From assembly GCA_035578175.1 (NCBI GenBank), contig JAQMRL010000003.1, positions 22,983,419 to 23,047,418 of the forward strand: a stretch of DNA of 64,000 nucleotides. Direction: 5' to 3'. Below the pieces are notes generated by a model. The model was given only the letters and a program-made list of their open reading frames with translations, was not told the DNA's origin and did not search any database. Numbering within the stretch: position 1 is the first letter of the stretch; each line of letters opens with the position of its first letter. This document shows, piece by piece, positions 47,471 to 58,200 of the stretch. The translations under genes were made by a program, and so were the position numbers. This DNA is from Catonia carolina. Taxonomy: Eukaryota > Arthropoda > Insecta > Hemiptera > Achilidae.

Positions 47471-48539
47471 TAATTTTAAGTGTTGTAATCAGCTGACGAT
47501 GTGGTAATGCCATGAAAGGTCTTCTCAATTGGTAAGTGTGCTTACTCATTCTTTGATCATTTCTGGTGGTTTTAATAATTTTATTAATAATAAAATAACA
47601 AGATTAGCGAAGTGCGACTCATGTTTTCGGAAATGCATGACTTCCCCACCTCCCGCCCAGTATGGCGTATACAAGGTCATGTGTCAAGCTAGATTTTCAG
47701 ACACTGTAACTCAATAGAGACCTCGTGAAACCAAGAGAGGAGTTGGATGACCGCAGTTAAGGTGAGCGAAAGATGCCACAGGGACGGCTAATGCGGGATT
47801 AATAAAAACAGCTCACTTTTTTACAACATGTAAGAGATTTATATACAGAAATTGACGGAGAAAAGCTAGAGAAAGAAAATTAATGTATTTTATTAATTAT
47901 TGACTTGTGTCAAAAGAAGTCCTGAATTTCTCGTTGAAACTTTACACACATACAAATAATTAAAAACTTTTGATTTTGGTGCTGAATTACGTTCTACCCT
48001 AATTAATTTTAAATTAATTAATTAATTAATTTAGTGTATATTGGTATACATTATGACAGATTTTTTTGTACTGAAAAAGTAAGTTTTCTTTGTATATAAT
48101 GTTTTCTGTTACGATGTAATGAATTATTCAATAATAATATAAAGTATTCTTCTCCAAAACAGGGATGAAGTTTCAAATTTACATGAGGACCGTATCGCCT
48201 TGGGTGATGTCAGAAAATTTTACAAAGATAATGTTCAATAGAAACATTTCTTGTTCTTTTATAACTGTTCGTTTACGTAATTCGATATATTTTACCCAAC
48301 GTTTTTAAAAATAACAAAAAGAAATATATAATTATTCCATCCAGTTAAAAAAAATAAAATAATAATATAAATTAGTTATAGGATTAACATTCAAATCTTT
48401 GTCTAATTTATTTTTCTCAAAACCAATCAACCCGTTCATGTTTAAATTGATATAATGCTTTTTTTGAACCTGTGCCGTACGCTTAATTCTTGAAGTACTT
48501 GATGTTGAGATCTTAGAATGAGATGAAATACCACAAGAA

Positions 48540-48542
<3 letters not shown>
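47471..48542. other. Gene-free stretch
   Basis: A GC-richer patch at about 47600-47810 was not recognised. About 48130-48190 has a diverged second copy at 49050-49110 (shared GAAGTTTCAAATTTACA-type words). Confidence 0.4.

Positions 48543-48577
<35 letters not shown>
48543..48577. repeat. (AG)n microsatellite
   Basis: About 17 AG units. Confidence 0.95.
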
Positions 48578-48579
<2 letters not shown>

Positions 48580-49169
48580 TGTGATATGTGTAATGCGTTG
48601 TATGTTACTTACCTTTCATTCGGGGAACTAGTGACTGTGTCTGTGCAGAATACGAAGAGAGGAATGTCTTGTTACGATCAATACGTGAGAATCCGCGGCG
48701 TTATAAATCCCTTCCAGGCGTATTACACGCGAGGGTGTCTTATGCTTGCTTGCTTTCTGCTTTCCGTCTAACATATTTTATGTCTTTACCTCGAATAAAT
48801 ACATACCTTACTATGTAAACGCAAATGTTGTTAGCATATATGCTCTCGTTCCACGAAAAACAGAAAAAAATTAAAACAACGTTCTAATAAGAACTTGATT
48901 TGTCAATACCTAAATTAATTACTTTTGATTTTCTCGCTCCGTAGAAGGGAGATGATTCCTTAAGAACATAAAAATTGTTGTAGCAACTTATGTCCAACTG
49001 GATTTTTATAATAGTTTTCAAAATATGTTTTAATTTATAATGAACTATTATATTCAATTATAATAAAAAGTATTTTTTTCCAAAGTAGGAATGGAGTTTC
49101 AAATTTACAGAAGGAAAATAAATTGAACTGTAACATTCGGCTTAAAGGATTGGTATTACAGTCAGTTTT
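48578..49169. other. Gene-free stretch
   Basis: No recognised coding signal. Confidence 0.4.
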
Positions 49170-49568
49170 TTGTTTTGTTTTGGTCATCAGCCAAAAGGCT
49201 GGTTTGAACCTATAGAGGTTTTACTAAGTAAATTGAGGAGTGAGGTAGTTTACCTTCATCACTGAGTGGAAAAATATGCTTATCAGCATGCCGAGCCCCC
49301 TAAAAAGCACATATTTTCCACTCTGCAAATGACACCACTTCATTCACCACAGGGTCTGGCTGTGTAATGCAATTCATTACTTACAGAGGAGACAACTCTG
49401 ATTAGTGTCTTTTGCAGGCCTCTTTTGACCTCTACCTCTTCTGTTCTTAAATGAATCAGTAATTTAATTGGCTGATCATGTGATAAGAAACAAAACTATT
49501 TATTTTAGCCCTACAACGAACTGATTGAGTGTAAATAAGTTGACACTCCACCTATCCGTTATGGGCAT
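49170..49568 (-). mobile_element. SINE-B copy
   Basis: Minus orientation with the family ends GCCCATAA and GACC-AAAAC tail. No clean TSD. Compared with other copies it has a 3-nt deletion and a 6-nt deletion inside the shared internal frame; both keep the frame. Confidence 0.85.
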
Positions 49569-50823
49569 ACTATTAGTTTTACGGACACGTAAATAAGTAT
49601 GTTTGAATTAAACAAGAACACAGTAAAGTGTTTTTATAGGCGAGAAACCTTAGTGGGTAATATTACCCGAACAAAATAAGGTAGGTATATAGATTTGATA
49701 GAAAAAGAGAAACTGCTTCGGATATATATCTATAAATATTTTTAATGTGTACTCTCAGAACCCAAAAGGATGCGTAGAACGGCTTATTAAACCCCCTTTG
49801 TAATAGTAATAGTAATTTTAATAGCAGTTTCTGAACCTAGTAACAGGTAGAACATTGTTTTAATAAAATAAAAAAGATTTTTACGATTTATCACCTGAAA
49901 TTGATTATATGGTTCAGAATTTTGTGCTACTACTTGTTGTTTGTGCCATCTTAGAAAGTGATGGAAATGGAAAAACCAAGGGACTGACCAAAAGTAAAGT
50001 AGATGAATTGGGAGAAGATGCGGTGACAAAAGAGCAATGGAGAATGGATGGTACAAAGATAGAGAAAGAGGTGGAGAAAGTTGTGATGGATTACACCTGA
50101 CAAATTTTAAAAGAAGGATAAAGAGAAAAAATAACGTTTTTTCTGCGTTATTTTTTATTGTTTAAAATCATAGGCAAAAGAGTATTTTAATTAACGTATT
50201 ACAAATGAAGAGATTATTGAACGGATGAAGAAAAAGACATCCAAAATGATAGCTTATACCAATTATTTCGAATAATATAACATGGAAAATTGCTCGGAAA
50301 CGAGGTGTTACAAGAAAAGGAATCTCGGGTGAAAATCATAGTAAAAACTGGTATTACACGACTACGACACAACTTTTCAGGGCGGCACTCAACAAAATAA
50401 AGATAGCTAATATGGTTGTTAATATATCTGGAACGGATATGACCTATAAGAAGGAATAAAGTAAAAGGTCCAATTAGGAAATGAATTTTTGAATTGTATT
50501 GTTTATTTTCTCATGAAGTCTTTAATCAGAGTTTATAAATACACTCCCAGTTCACTATAATGTGCAAACTTAATTACTGTAGTTGATTTGCTGCTACTAC
50601 TACAGAATCTATAGTCAAAGTCCATAGGGTCTGCTGGCTGTTTGTATTATTGCGAATTTGCAAATTATAGAATCTATTAAAATGTGACTGGATTTTAACG
50701 GTTTTATCGGTTAAACATAAAATACGTTTGGCGAAATGTTAATAATTAAATTCTCTCTAAATAACACGATTAAGTAATTCATTTTAGTATTACGTTTTAA
50801 TTCGTCAGTGAAATACTTTCAAT
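49569..50823. other. Gene-free stretch
   Basis: A 63-codon frame at 49909-50100 has a charged C-terminal half but no recognised domain. The short hairpin AATAACG/CGTTATT at about 50131-50153 is within it. Confidence 0.4.
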
Positions 50824-50839
50824 ATTAATTGTTTTTCAA

Positions 50840-52072
50840 TTAATGAAGAAGTACGACAGACCAAATATTTGCTGTCCGACAAACAATGGAGAAATGTACC
50901 GAGCATAATGTTGACTTACACATGTTGTTCGTGGATTACCAGATGGCATTCGACTCTGTAGACAACATAGAACTGTTGAATGTGCTAGAAAGCTATGGTT
51001 TCCCTCAAAAACTAATCCACCTCACCAGGATGACATTAAAAGATAACAGAGCCCAAGTTTTAGTAGGAGGTAAACTGAGCAGAAGTTTTCATGTCAACAA
51101 AGGCGTCAGACAGGGAGGTTCACTATCGGCCTTGCTATTCAATCTTGCCCTGCACAAAGTAGTTGAAGATATTGACCCAAAAGGAAATATAATTCACAAG
51201 TCCAAGCAAGTCCATGCTTATGCCGACGACATTCTGCTGGTGGCCAGAAACATGAATGCACTAAAAGAAATGTTCACATCCCTAGAGAGAGCAGGTCACA
51301 ATATGGGTCTAAGTGTAAATGAAAATAAAACAAAATACCTCAAGATGACAACCTCACTAGCCAGAAGATGCCGTGAAGACCTTTGTATAGACAACTATAC
51401 TTTTGAAACTGTGGACTCTTTTACATACCTTGGAACAGAAATAAATATAAACAATTATATTGGTCAAGACATTAAAAGAAGGATAAGCCAAGGTTTCCGG
51501 GCCTACCATGCAAGCAACAAGCTTCTCAAGTCCAAACTAGTGTCCAGGCAAATTAAAATGAAAGTGTACAAAACAATCATAAGACCAATTGTTACATATG
51601 GATCAGAAGCCTGGACCCTGACTGCTTATAACGTTAATACATTAACTGTTTTTGAAAGAAGAATTATCAGGAAAATATATGGAGCAGTAAGGACCAATGG
51701 AGAATGGAGAACAAGAACAAACTCAGAGATTGAGGAAATCCTGGAGGGTGCTAATATTGTTCGTTTCATAAAGTCAAGGAGAATAAGCTGGCTTGGGCAT
51801 ACCTACAGAATGAATGAACAGCGAATGCAGAGGCAAATGCTCACAGGTAATATGATGGGTACAAGAAGAAGAGGCAGACCAAGGAACGATGGTTACAGGA
51901 TGTCGAGATGGATCTGACAGCAATGTCAGTGAGAGGTTGGAAGCGGAAAGCGATGGGGCGAGACGTGTGGAGGCAGATCGTAGAGAAAGCCAAGGTTCAC
52001 CACGGACTGTAGCGCTATGAGAAGAAGAAGAAGAAGAAGAAGAAGAAGAAGAAGAAGAAGAAGAAGAAGAAG
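50840..52072 (+). mobile_element. 5'-truncated RTE-like LINE copy with 16-bp TSDs and (GAA)n tail
   Basis: Perfect ATTAATTGTTTTTCAA repeats flank it at 50824-50839 and 52073-52088. The copy starts just before RT motif A and ends in about 55 nt of purine-only GAA repeat. Long perfect TSDs and a clean tail mark a recent insertion. Confidence 0.95.
50847..52011 (+). pseudogene. Reverse transcriptase fragment with one frameshift
   Basis: The frame is open from 50847 (RSTTDQIFAVRQ precedes the ATG at 50886, so that ATG is not the native start). Counting from the ATG, motif A is FVDYQMAFD (Asp17), motif B is RQGGSLSALLFN (75-86) and motif C is YADD (112-115). The C-terminal landmarks are TYGSEAW, ISWLGHTYRMN and GTRRRGRPRN. 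At about 51888 a one-base loss shifts the frame and stops it at 51917; the next frame continues WLQDVEMDLTAMSVRGWKRKAMGRDVWRQ to a stop at about 52011. The endonuclease and the N-terminal RT part are missing by 5' truncation. Confidence 0.9.
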
Positions 52073-52088
52073 ATTAATTGTTTTTCAA

Positions 52089-53584
52089 CCTCCTTCTTTA
52101 TATTTTTGAAACTGCACAATAAAATATAACCATCCAATATTTAATCATTTTTTGAATAGAAAAATTACGTGAAGAAAAGCCGAAAAATGTCTAAAATACA
52201 TTCCGCCATAATTAAAATGTTAAACAATAAAATAAAAATTAATAAAATTATAGAACAAATATAGATATTATATATTGTACAATAAAAAAACCGTATAAAA
52301 AACATACGTAGAATAGCCTATATTATAGAACAAAAAGCTCAGAAATTAAAAATTTTAATAACTAACACTGAATGAGAATAAAATTTAAAAAATATACTTA
52401 CACGAGTAATAAAATGTGAAAAACGTAAAATAAAATAACAAAAGTGAAATTTTGAAGTTTTATTATATCTTTACAATAAAAACTAATATATGTGTGGAAA
52501 TTGTTTAAGCATTAAGTATAAATGTTTTCTTTTCAATTAGATCTTCATTTTCTTCTTAAGCGGCGCTAATGTAAATTTCGTCTTTAAATTTTCTGGATTA
52601 TTGATGTTGTCTGTAAACTTTCTGTTAAATTTCGAACGTTTGATATTAGCAGCTTCTGTTACAAAAAGATTTTCAAGGCGGATGCAACGTTAAATTAATT
52701 ATTCAATGTATGAGGTTCGTTGCCATATGAAGTATTTTTGACTGGTGAGCTTTATTTTTATGAATTTTTTTAATGCAAGAGAGTAGATATTTAAGACTTA
52801 TCGTAATAATTTAAGATAGAAGAATAAGATATGTTTTCGAAAACGTTGATTTCGGTATAAAGCGATTTGCTGAACACCCTAAACTACTGAAAAAACGAAA
52901 CTCACGAAATCATTTCTTAGACGTACATTAGAAGAATAATACGAGTTAAGCATACATATACCTATCACAGTGTTACGATCTGGTCAAGAAAATGTGTTTA
53001 AAACTTTGATGTAACATAAAAAAAAACAAGTTTTACTAGTCTTAGTTTGTTCTAACAGGCAACGAAGTTTTCGTTCGATACTCGGGAATTAACGAGAAAA
53101 CTTCCACTTACTACAGTAGGCCCACTAAGAAAAAACTTAAGTTTTTAAAACTGTAATTGAATTTCCTGTAATAAATCCAGTAAATATTTTTAATGTTTAC
53201 GAAACACGAACACGGTTACATAAAGTTGGTATTTGACAACAGTATAATTAAAGTTTCACTATAACTTCTGGTTTTCTATTTTATTTTAAAAATATTGAAA
53301 ATTAAAATTGTTGAGATGAATTTTATTTGAGTTTATAGATTATTGTAAAAGTGCAAATTGCATAATAAATAATTTCTTTTACAACTTATTGTGTAATATT
53401 TTACTGTTTTAACGGTAAATTAGTACTGAATTTACAAAGATAATGTGTTGTGGGGAAAGGCACATAAATTTTTACACGGTTATCTGATCTTAAAGTAAGT
53501 TTATTTTTAATCGGGTCTCGTTTATCCAGACTTTAAAACTGGACTGGGCTTGAAATGTTTTTAACGAATTTGTATGTTGGTTTG
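52089..53584. other. Gene-free AT-rich stretch
   Basis: No recognised coding signal or repeat. Confidence 0.45.
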
Positions 53585-53815
53585 CAGAAGTCGAAAATTA
53601 TACTGAGAAATCCGGAATAAACCGATAAAAGTTAATGAACCGAACCAAATTCAGACACTTAATATTACAGACTTTAAAAGCTTCCATGAAGAGCAAAAAC
53701 AGAACAGCAGATGGATAGAAGAAAGGAGAAAAACCTACAGTAAACGGATGCTGAGAATGAGGGCTTCAAAAATAGCTTAAAGAAACGTTTTTAAGTCACT
53801 TCAGTGGTCTCCAAT
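53585..53815 (+). pseudogene. LINE C-terminal tail fragment
   Basis: Aligns with 28550-28805 along its length: CTTCCATGAAGAGCAAAA, GATGG or GAATGG, GAAGAAAGGAGAAAA and GGATGCTGAGAAT are shared or nearly so. The frame RWIEERRKTYSKRMLRMRASK is the counterpart of ERRKAYSERMLRI there. Confidence 0.65.
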
Positions 53816-54013
53816 TGGACAAAAAGAAAGTTTTATACTTGCCTCCATACTCCAGTCCGGTTAGGTACATAAGGAATACAGAAAACCCAGTTTTTGCTAC
53901 CACCCGCCTTCTTCGGATGTACAGTAAAACCAGACCTTAATAGTCATAAAAACATCAATTATTGATGTTTTTAAACGTCGTCGGTGAACATAAATATACA
54001 CAAATATATGTAA

Positions 54014-54050
<37 letters not shown>

Positions 54051-54174
54051 AATTTATTTATTTAATTTTTACATATGTGAACATAAAAATATTTATGTAT
54101 TTAAGTGTATGTGTTGAAGCAACTATGTTAGCCTATAAATCTAGGTGGTGGAGTATGTTTAATTCTGTTTAACT
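53816..54174. repeat. AT-rich stretch with (TA)n microsatellite
   Basis: The (TA)n run is at 54018-54044. The surrounding ATAAATATA and TTTATTTAT words form loose inverted repeats about it. No gene. Confidence 0.75.
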
Positions 54175-54346
54175 AGTTTATTTCAAGCACCAAGTGCTTG
54201 GTTATTAGCGACTACAATGGGGCGTACGTATATAGAATAGGTAGTGGGTTTTGACTTGTGAATATTTTCAGACCCTAGCCTGGGATCGAACCCGGAACCT
54301 CCGCATTGTAGACTAGAGCGCTAACCACTACGCCACGGAGGCGGCC
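54175..54346 (-). mobile_element. tRNA-derived SINE (SINE-C)
   Basis: On the minus strand the 5' part is tRNA-like: GCCTCCG start, a perfect A box TGGCGTAGTGG (54325-54335) and a perfect B box GGTTCGATCCC (54282-54292) at tRNA spacing. An anticodon-like TAC lies between them. Instead of a 3' acceptor strand the sequence runs into an unrelated body of about 100 bp. The TAGCGC D-arm end and B box are intact, so internal Pol III promotion is plausible. Only one copy is visible here, and its 3' edge is approximate. Confidence 0.7.
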
Positions 54347-54974
54347 AGAAGTTATATTTTAATTGAGCAATTCAGTCGTACTGTAGTTATTTTTCATAAC
54401 ATACTTTTTCACATTTAGTTCTCCAGTTCATAAAAATATAAATACAACGACTGTAATCAACGTATTACAAAAAGAAAATGAAAAATGCCGTTCTAGTAAT
54501 TATTTACATGAGTTTTAAACTAATTTAAATTTTAATCTTTTGTTCATTAACAGAATGATCTACGTTTTCATAGTTTGTATTCATCATATTTTGGTCAGTT
54601 GGCCACCTTCAAGTTTACCAATTACTTCCTCATAACATTTAATATTATTTATTGGGATTATTAATAAAATGTAATATTGAGTTTATATCAGCAAATTTTG
54701 CTGCTGATAGAGTCCCTGGTTCAGCTTCACCAAAGGATGTACCCAGCACTCATTCGATCAACTGCCATAACCATAAAAAATTGTCACCGCTTCTTTAGAA
54801 ATGACATAGAGATATGAAATTTTCTACACATATAAACATCATGGCGGATTTAATACAGACTTTGACGGCAAAGGACTTATAGTACTTTAGGTTCTCTGTT
54901 CCACGAAACTCCTCAATTCTAGTATAGTTACTTGCCGCTTAGACAGATCATTTTGTCTTAAACACCACAAGCTA
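54347..54974. other. Gene-free stretch
   Basis: No recognised coding signal. Confidence 0.4.
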
Positions 54975-55760
54975 AATATATGAAGTTTTTTTTCTGCGCC
55001 CTGGAGACTCCAGGAGGAGTATAGGACATGACGTCAGATATAACACCTGAAATACATATAAGAATCACACAATGTATCACTACTATCAAGAAAGAAATTC
55101 TTCTACGCTATAAAAAGTTTCACCGATCAAGTAATTTTTCAGATTTTTTTTAAAGGAATTCAAATCCTCACAACACTTTAAAAATTGGGGTAATTTATTC
55201 ATGAATTTTCTCTCCGCATAAGTAGGTTTTTGTTCAAACAATTTTGTGGAGTGATTAGCCACATAATAATCATTCCTGTTTCTCGAGTTATGATTGTGAA
55301 CATTGAAATTCTGCATAAAATTATTTTGCCTAACATACATAATCACCTCAAAAATGTAGAAGGAAGGGAACTGTAAGCAATTTAAGCTTCTAAATAGTGG
55401 CCTGCATGAGGTTAGCTGGTTAGCTCCCACCATACACCTAATAGCTTTCTTTTGAATTTTGAAAACCCTATTCATATTACCCATGCTAGAATTACCCCAT
55501 ACTAAAATACCATAACGGATATGAGACAGAATAAGGCCATGATAAGCTGCCATTAGTAATTTTTTATCATTTAATCTGGCAATTTGTTTTAGTGCAAATA
55601 CCCCAGATGATATTTTACTACAAATTTAATTGGTATAGAAGTCCCAAGACAAAGATCTATTAAGTGCTGACGTAGCTGTCAGCTTGGTACATATCTATTC
55701 GTGTTGTATTAGGGTTCCGTTAACGTTGGGATTATTTTGTGGATGAACATATGATAACTT
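54975..55760 (-). mobile_element. 5'-truncated LINE copy with 3' hairpin
   Basis: The coding part is at 55760-55086, followed by a roughly 110-bp 3' UTR that contains GACGTCATGTCCTATACTCC, a 4-nt loop, GGAGT and a GCGCAGAAAA run near 54983-55035. The hairpin and the coding end recur in the dead copy at 16163-16980. No TSD was identified. Confidence 0.75.
55086..55680 (-). pseudogene. LINE RT C-terminal frame
   Basis: The frame 55553-55086 reads LILSHIRYGILVWGNSS near its start, then VFKIQKKAIRCMVG, SCRPLFRSLNCLQFPSFYI and KLPQFLKCCEDLNSFKKNLKNYLI, ending FYSVEEFLS. Upstream codons ISSGVFALKQIARLNDKKLL continue to the right in the same frame before the ATG at 55553. This is the region downstream of the RT domain in CR1- or Jockey-group LINEs. 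The RT active-site motifs are not present. The frame lacks stops in its last 155 codons. Confidence 0.85.
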
Positions 55761-56639
55761 TTTCTAATCCTAATTTTCAATTAATATTAAACGATCCAAT
55801 CAAAAATTACCTGTAAATTTTTATAAATATGTTTAATTAACTAGGTAATTTATGAACGGAGTAACACTTTATAAATAAGTATAGGAAAAAGTTTCAAACT
55901 TTTGAAGTAAATACAGATTGGTGACTTTAGTATCATCTGAAAGCTTAAATTATGAATTTCCTCCGTAACCGAATCCGCTTTTACGTAATACAAAGTTTTC
56001 ATTTTATTTTCGAATTGCGAGAAAATAATGACGTATATTTTAGAGGGATCATTCCAAAGAGAGGTTATTATATAACTTTATTGGGCCATTTCTCAAGATC
56101 GGCAGTTTTGAAGCAATTTATGTCTGTGGAACTTGAAGTTCGCCTCGACTAAGGCTAATGGAATTGTCCCAAGTCTCTTAGTGAATATGTAGCCTTACCA
56201 TCACTTCAAAAAGGTGATTTATATTCAACTACGAATTCCCCTATTCTGTTACAAAGTTAGTTTAAGTTTGACCGTAACGTAACTTTGCTGCTGAAAAGTT
56301 ATGCAATATTTCAATATTTTATTAAAGTCCAAGAAGGATGCAAGTTATTATAACTTACTATAAGTCTAGAATAATTATTACAGGTATTGACAGTAATCTA
56401 TGCAAAAAATAAGCCGTAATTTCAGTTCCCCTGACAGCACTTTTTATCTTCCCCCATCAAGGCGCAAATATCTCCATTTCTCAATCATTTTTGTGCTAAA
56501 ACTTTGTGATAATTAAGTTTTTGTGAGTCACTGTGTGTCATGGTGAAAACCCCTTAAATAAATCTTTCCCACTCTTGTTATTTAATAAATATCATACTTC
56601 TTCTTTTTGGTAATTTCAGTATGATTTAAATGGCTGTTG
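55761..56639. other. Gene-free stretch
   Basis: No recognised coding signal. Confidence 0.4.
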
Positions 56640-57044
56640 GTGATATAAAGTTTTTTGGAGCCCCATTCTCAGCCCCAAACTCAGCCCCACTGGATCAGCG
56701 AAATTAAGGAGGACATGGACGGACTCCAAATCTCACTTGCGGACCTCAAAACAAAAGCCGGAAATTACCACAGGCTGAAAACCACAAGACTTGAGCAGCA
56801 GAAACCGACGAAACGACAGAAAGTTGTGTATTCTGACAAGGAACGGCAGAGAAGATCGGATGGATTGAGGGACTACTGGAGAAGGTTCAAGGAAGAAAAC
56901 ATCAGAAAAGGACTCCAAAAACTGAAAAACTGAACCCAACCGAAAAACTGAAAAACTGAACTGCAAAAATTGAAATGAGTTTTTTTTAGTTTGATAAACT
57001 TATGTAGTCCTATGTGGCTTTAAAAAAAAAAAAAAAAAAAAAAA
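56640..57044 (+). mobile_element. Retroposed LINE C-terminal tail with poly-A
   Basis: The 92-codon frame at 56655-56933 contains the charged tail DKERQRRSDGLRDYWRRFKEEN, analogous to ERRKxxSERMxxxW at the end of RTE-like proteins. A short 3' UTR and a 23-nt A tract at 57022-57044 follow. The composition is clearly richer in G and C than its surroundings, as expected for a recent import by retroposition. An alternative is a short cellular retrocopy. I see no certain TSD. Confidence 0.6.
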
Positions 57045-57477
57045 GGTTTTTGAAGGTGAATCCAAATTGGATCACTACCTTACAATTCAGTAGGCCTGTA
57101 CTTTAATATTTGATTTGTCTGCGTAATCAAAAATTCCTGGCAGATTTGAGTAGTTACGTAAGCAATTAACTGACTTGATAATTAACAAATTTATTTTCGA
57201 TGGTACAATTTTTTGTTTCCGGCTCATTCTTACCGTGATTTCGTTAAACCACTCCTTAGTTTTATAACATTTTTGCTTAATACTTTTGTTAAAACCTCTA
57301 AAAATAAATACCAGGAATGGTAAAACTCTGGAATCTAAATTTAGATAAAATATTTCACATTTACTGGGTATTCACTTGATAATAGTTTAACGTGGAAAGT
57401 CCACAAGTAATCTAAAAGAAACAACTAGATATAACATGCAAACGGCGCTAACTAGTTAATTGGATGAAATTAAGCAT
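57045..57477. other. Gene-free stretch
   Basis: AT-rich sequence with no recognised feature. Confidence 0.4.
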
Positions 57478-57526
57478 TTCGCTTGAAATGCGCCCGGTAA
57501 GAGTTTTCGCAGCCGGCGCAAGCGAA
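57478..57526. repeat. Imperfect hairpin enclosing CCGGTAAGAGTTTTCGCAG
   Basis: TTCGCTT (57478-57484) pairs with AAGCGAA (57520-57526), and GCGCC (57490-57494) pairs with GGCGC (57515-57519). The loop carries a 19-nt motif that recurs, minus one C, at 58112-58129, 58236-58253 and, inverted, 58504-58521. Confidence 0.7.
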
Positions 57527-57780
57527 CTGCTTATTTAGCGCTAACAACTTTGATCGAATTTCACATTTATCTTTATTCTTTTAATTATTGATCAAAACAT
57601 GTTTCCAATGCTTTAGTATAACATTGTTTCACTTTAAACGACATTTAGTCTTCATTTCAGTATTAAAAACAAACTGCAAACATTTATTTTCAATAATTTT
57701 AATGCCGCGGGACCCGATTTAGTATGTTTTTTTATATCGGGATCTCGGAAAATGTCCTCCTCATCCGATTGACGTTAGGC

Positions 57781-57812
57781 GGCAGCACCGTACATGTTAC
57801 GGTTCGGCTGCC
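57781..57812. repeat. GC-rich hairpin upstream of the tRNA-like gene
   Basis: GGCAGC (57781-57786) pairs with GCTGCC (57807-57812), with CCG/CGG pairing inside. It lies 38 bp upstream of the tRNA-like gene in a locally GC-richer island (57690-57920). Confidence 0.6.
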
Positions 57813-57849
57813 CTGTCTTATATGCTATAATTTTGCTGTAAGTTGGCAT

Positions 57850-57922
57850 TCTCGGCTAGCTCAGTCGGTAGAGCATTAGACTCCTAATCTCAGGGTCGTG
57901 GGTTCGAGCCCCACGTTGGGCG
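57850..57922 (+). tRNA. tRNA-Lys-like body with Arg CCT anticodon (likely pseudogene)
   Basis: The 73-nt sequence folds as a tRNA: D arm GCTC/GAGC, T arm GTGGG/CCCAC with GGTTCGAGCCC as B box, and TAGCTCAGTCGG as A box. The body matches eukaryotic tRNA-Lys-CTT closely, but the anticodon loop is CTCCTAA (anticodon CCT, Arg). Against the usual Lys gene I see four changes, all in the 5' half: the first base (T, mismatched to C72), acceptor base 3 (giving a T:G pair), one anticodon-stem base (T:C mismatch) and the anticodon middle base. A TTTTTTT terminator starts about 6 bp downstream. It may be a transcribed but poorly charged tRNA or a pseudogene. Confidence 0.8.
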
Positions 57923-58078
57923 GTTAATTTTTTTCTTCATAAAATCAATTTTATACAAACAATTTATTTACAAAAAATGTAAAACTATAATAAATTATTA
58001 TTATTTTATTATAAATAATAAATTATTTTTTAACGTCATACTTATCATCTCGCGTATTGTTATGATAGAACATAATTA

Positions 58079-58133
58079 TCCTCACAAAATTACAATAAAA
58101 TTGTAAACTGACCGGTAAGAGTTTTGCAGAAAC
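58079..58133 (+). repeat. Direct copy of the palindrome's outer arm
   Basis: CCTC followed by AAAATTACAATAAAATTG, TAAACTGACCGGTAAGAG and TTTTGCAGAAAC, with one mismatch (A for T) near the start, repeats the outer 55 bp of the palindrome arm at 58204-58257. The same block is therefore present three times within 480 bp, twice direct and once inverted. Confidence 0.9.
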
Positions 58134-58200
58134 GGTCGCATCAATAGTCAATTTATTTTTAGAAATTATATAATATAATATATTCAACAAAACTTTATGA

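Noticed and set aside
49909..50100. 63-codon frame starting with a signal-peptide-like run
   Set aside because: The start (MVQNFVLLLVVCAIL) looks like a signal peptide, but the rest has no cysteine pattern or homologue I recognise and there is no supporting context.
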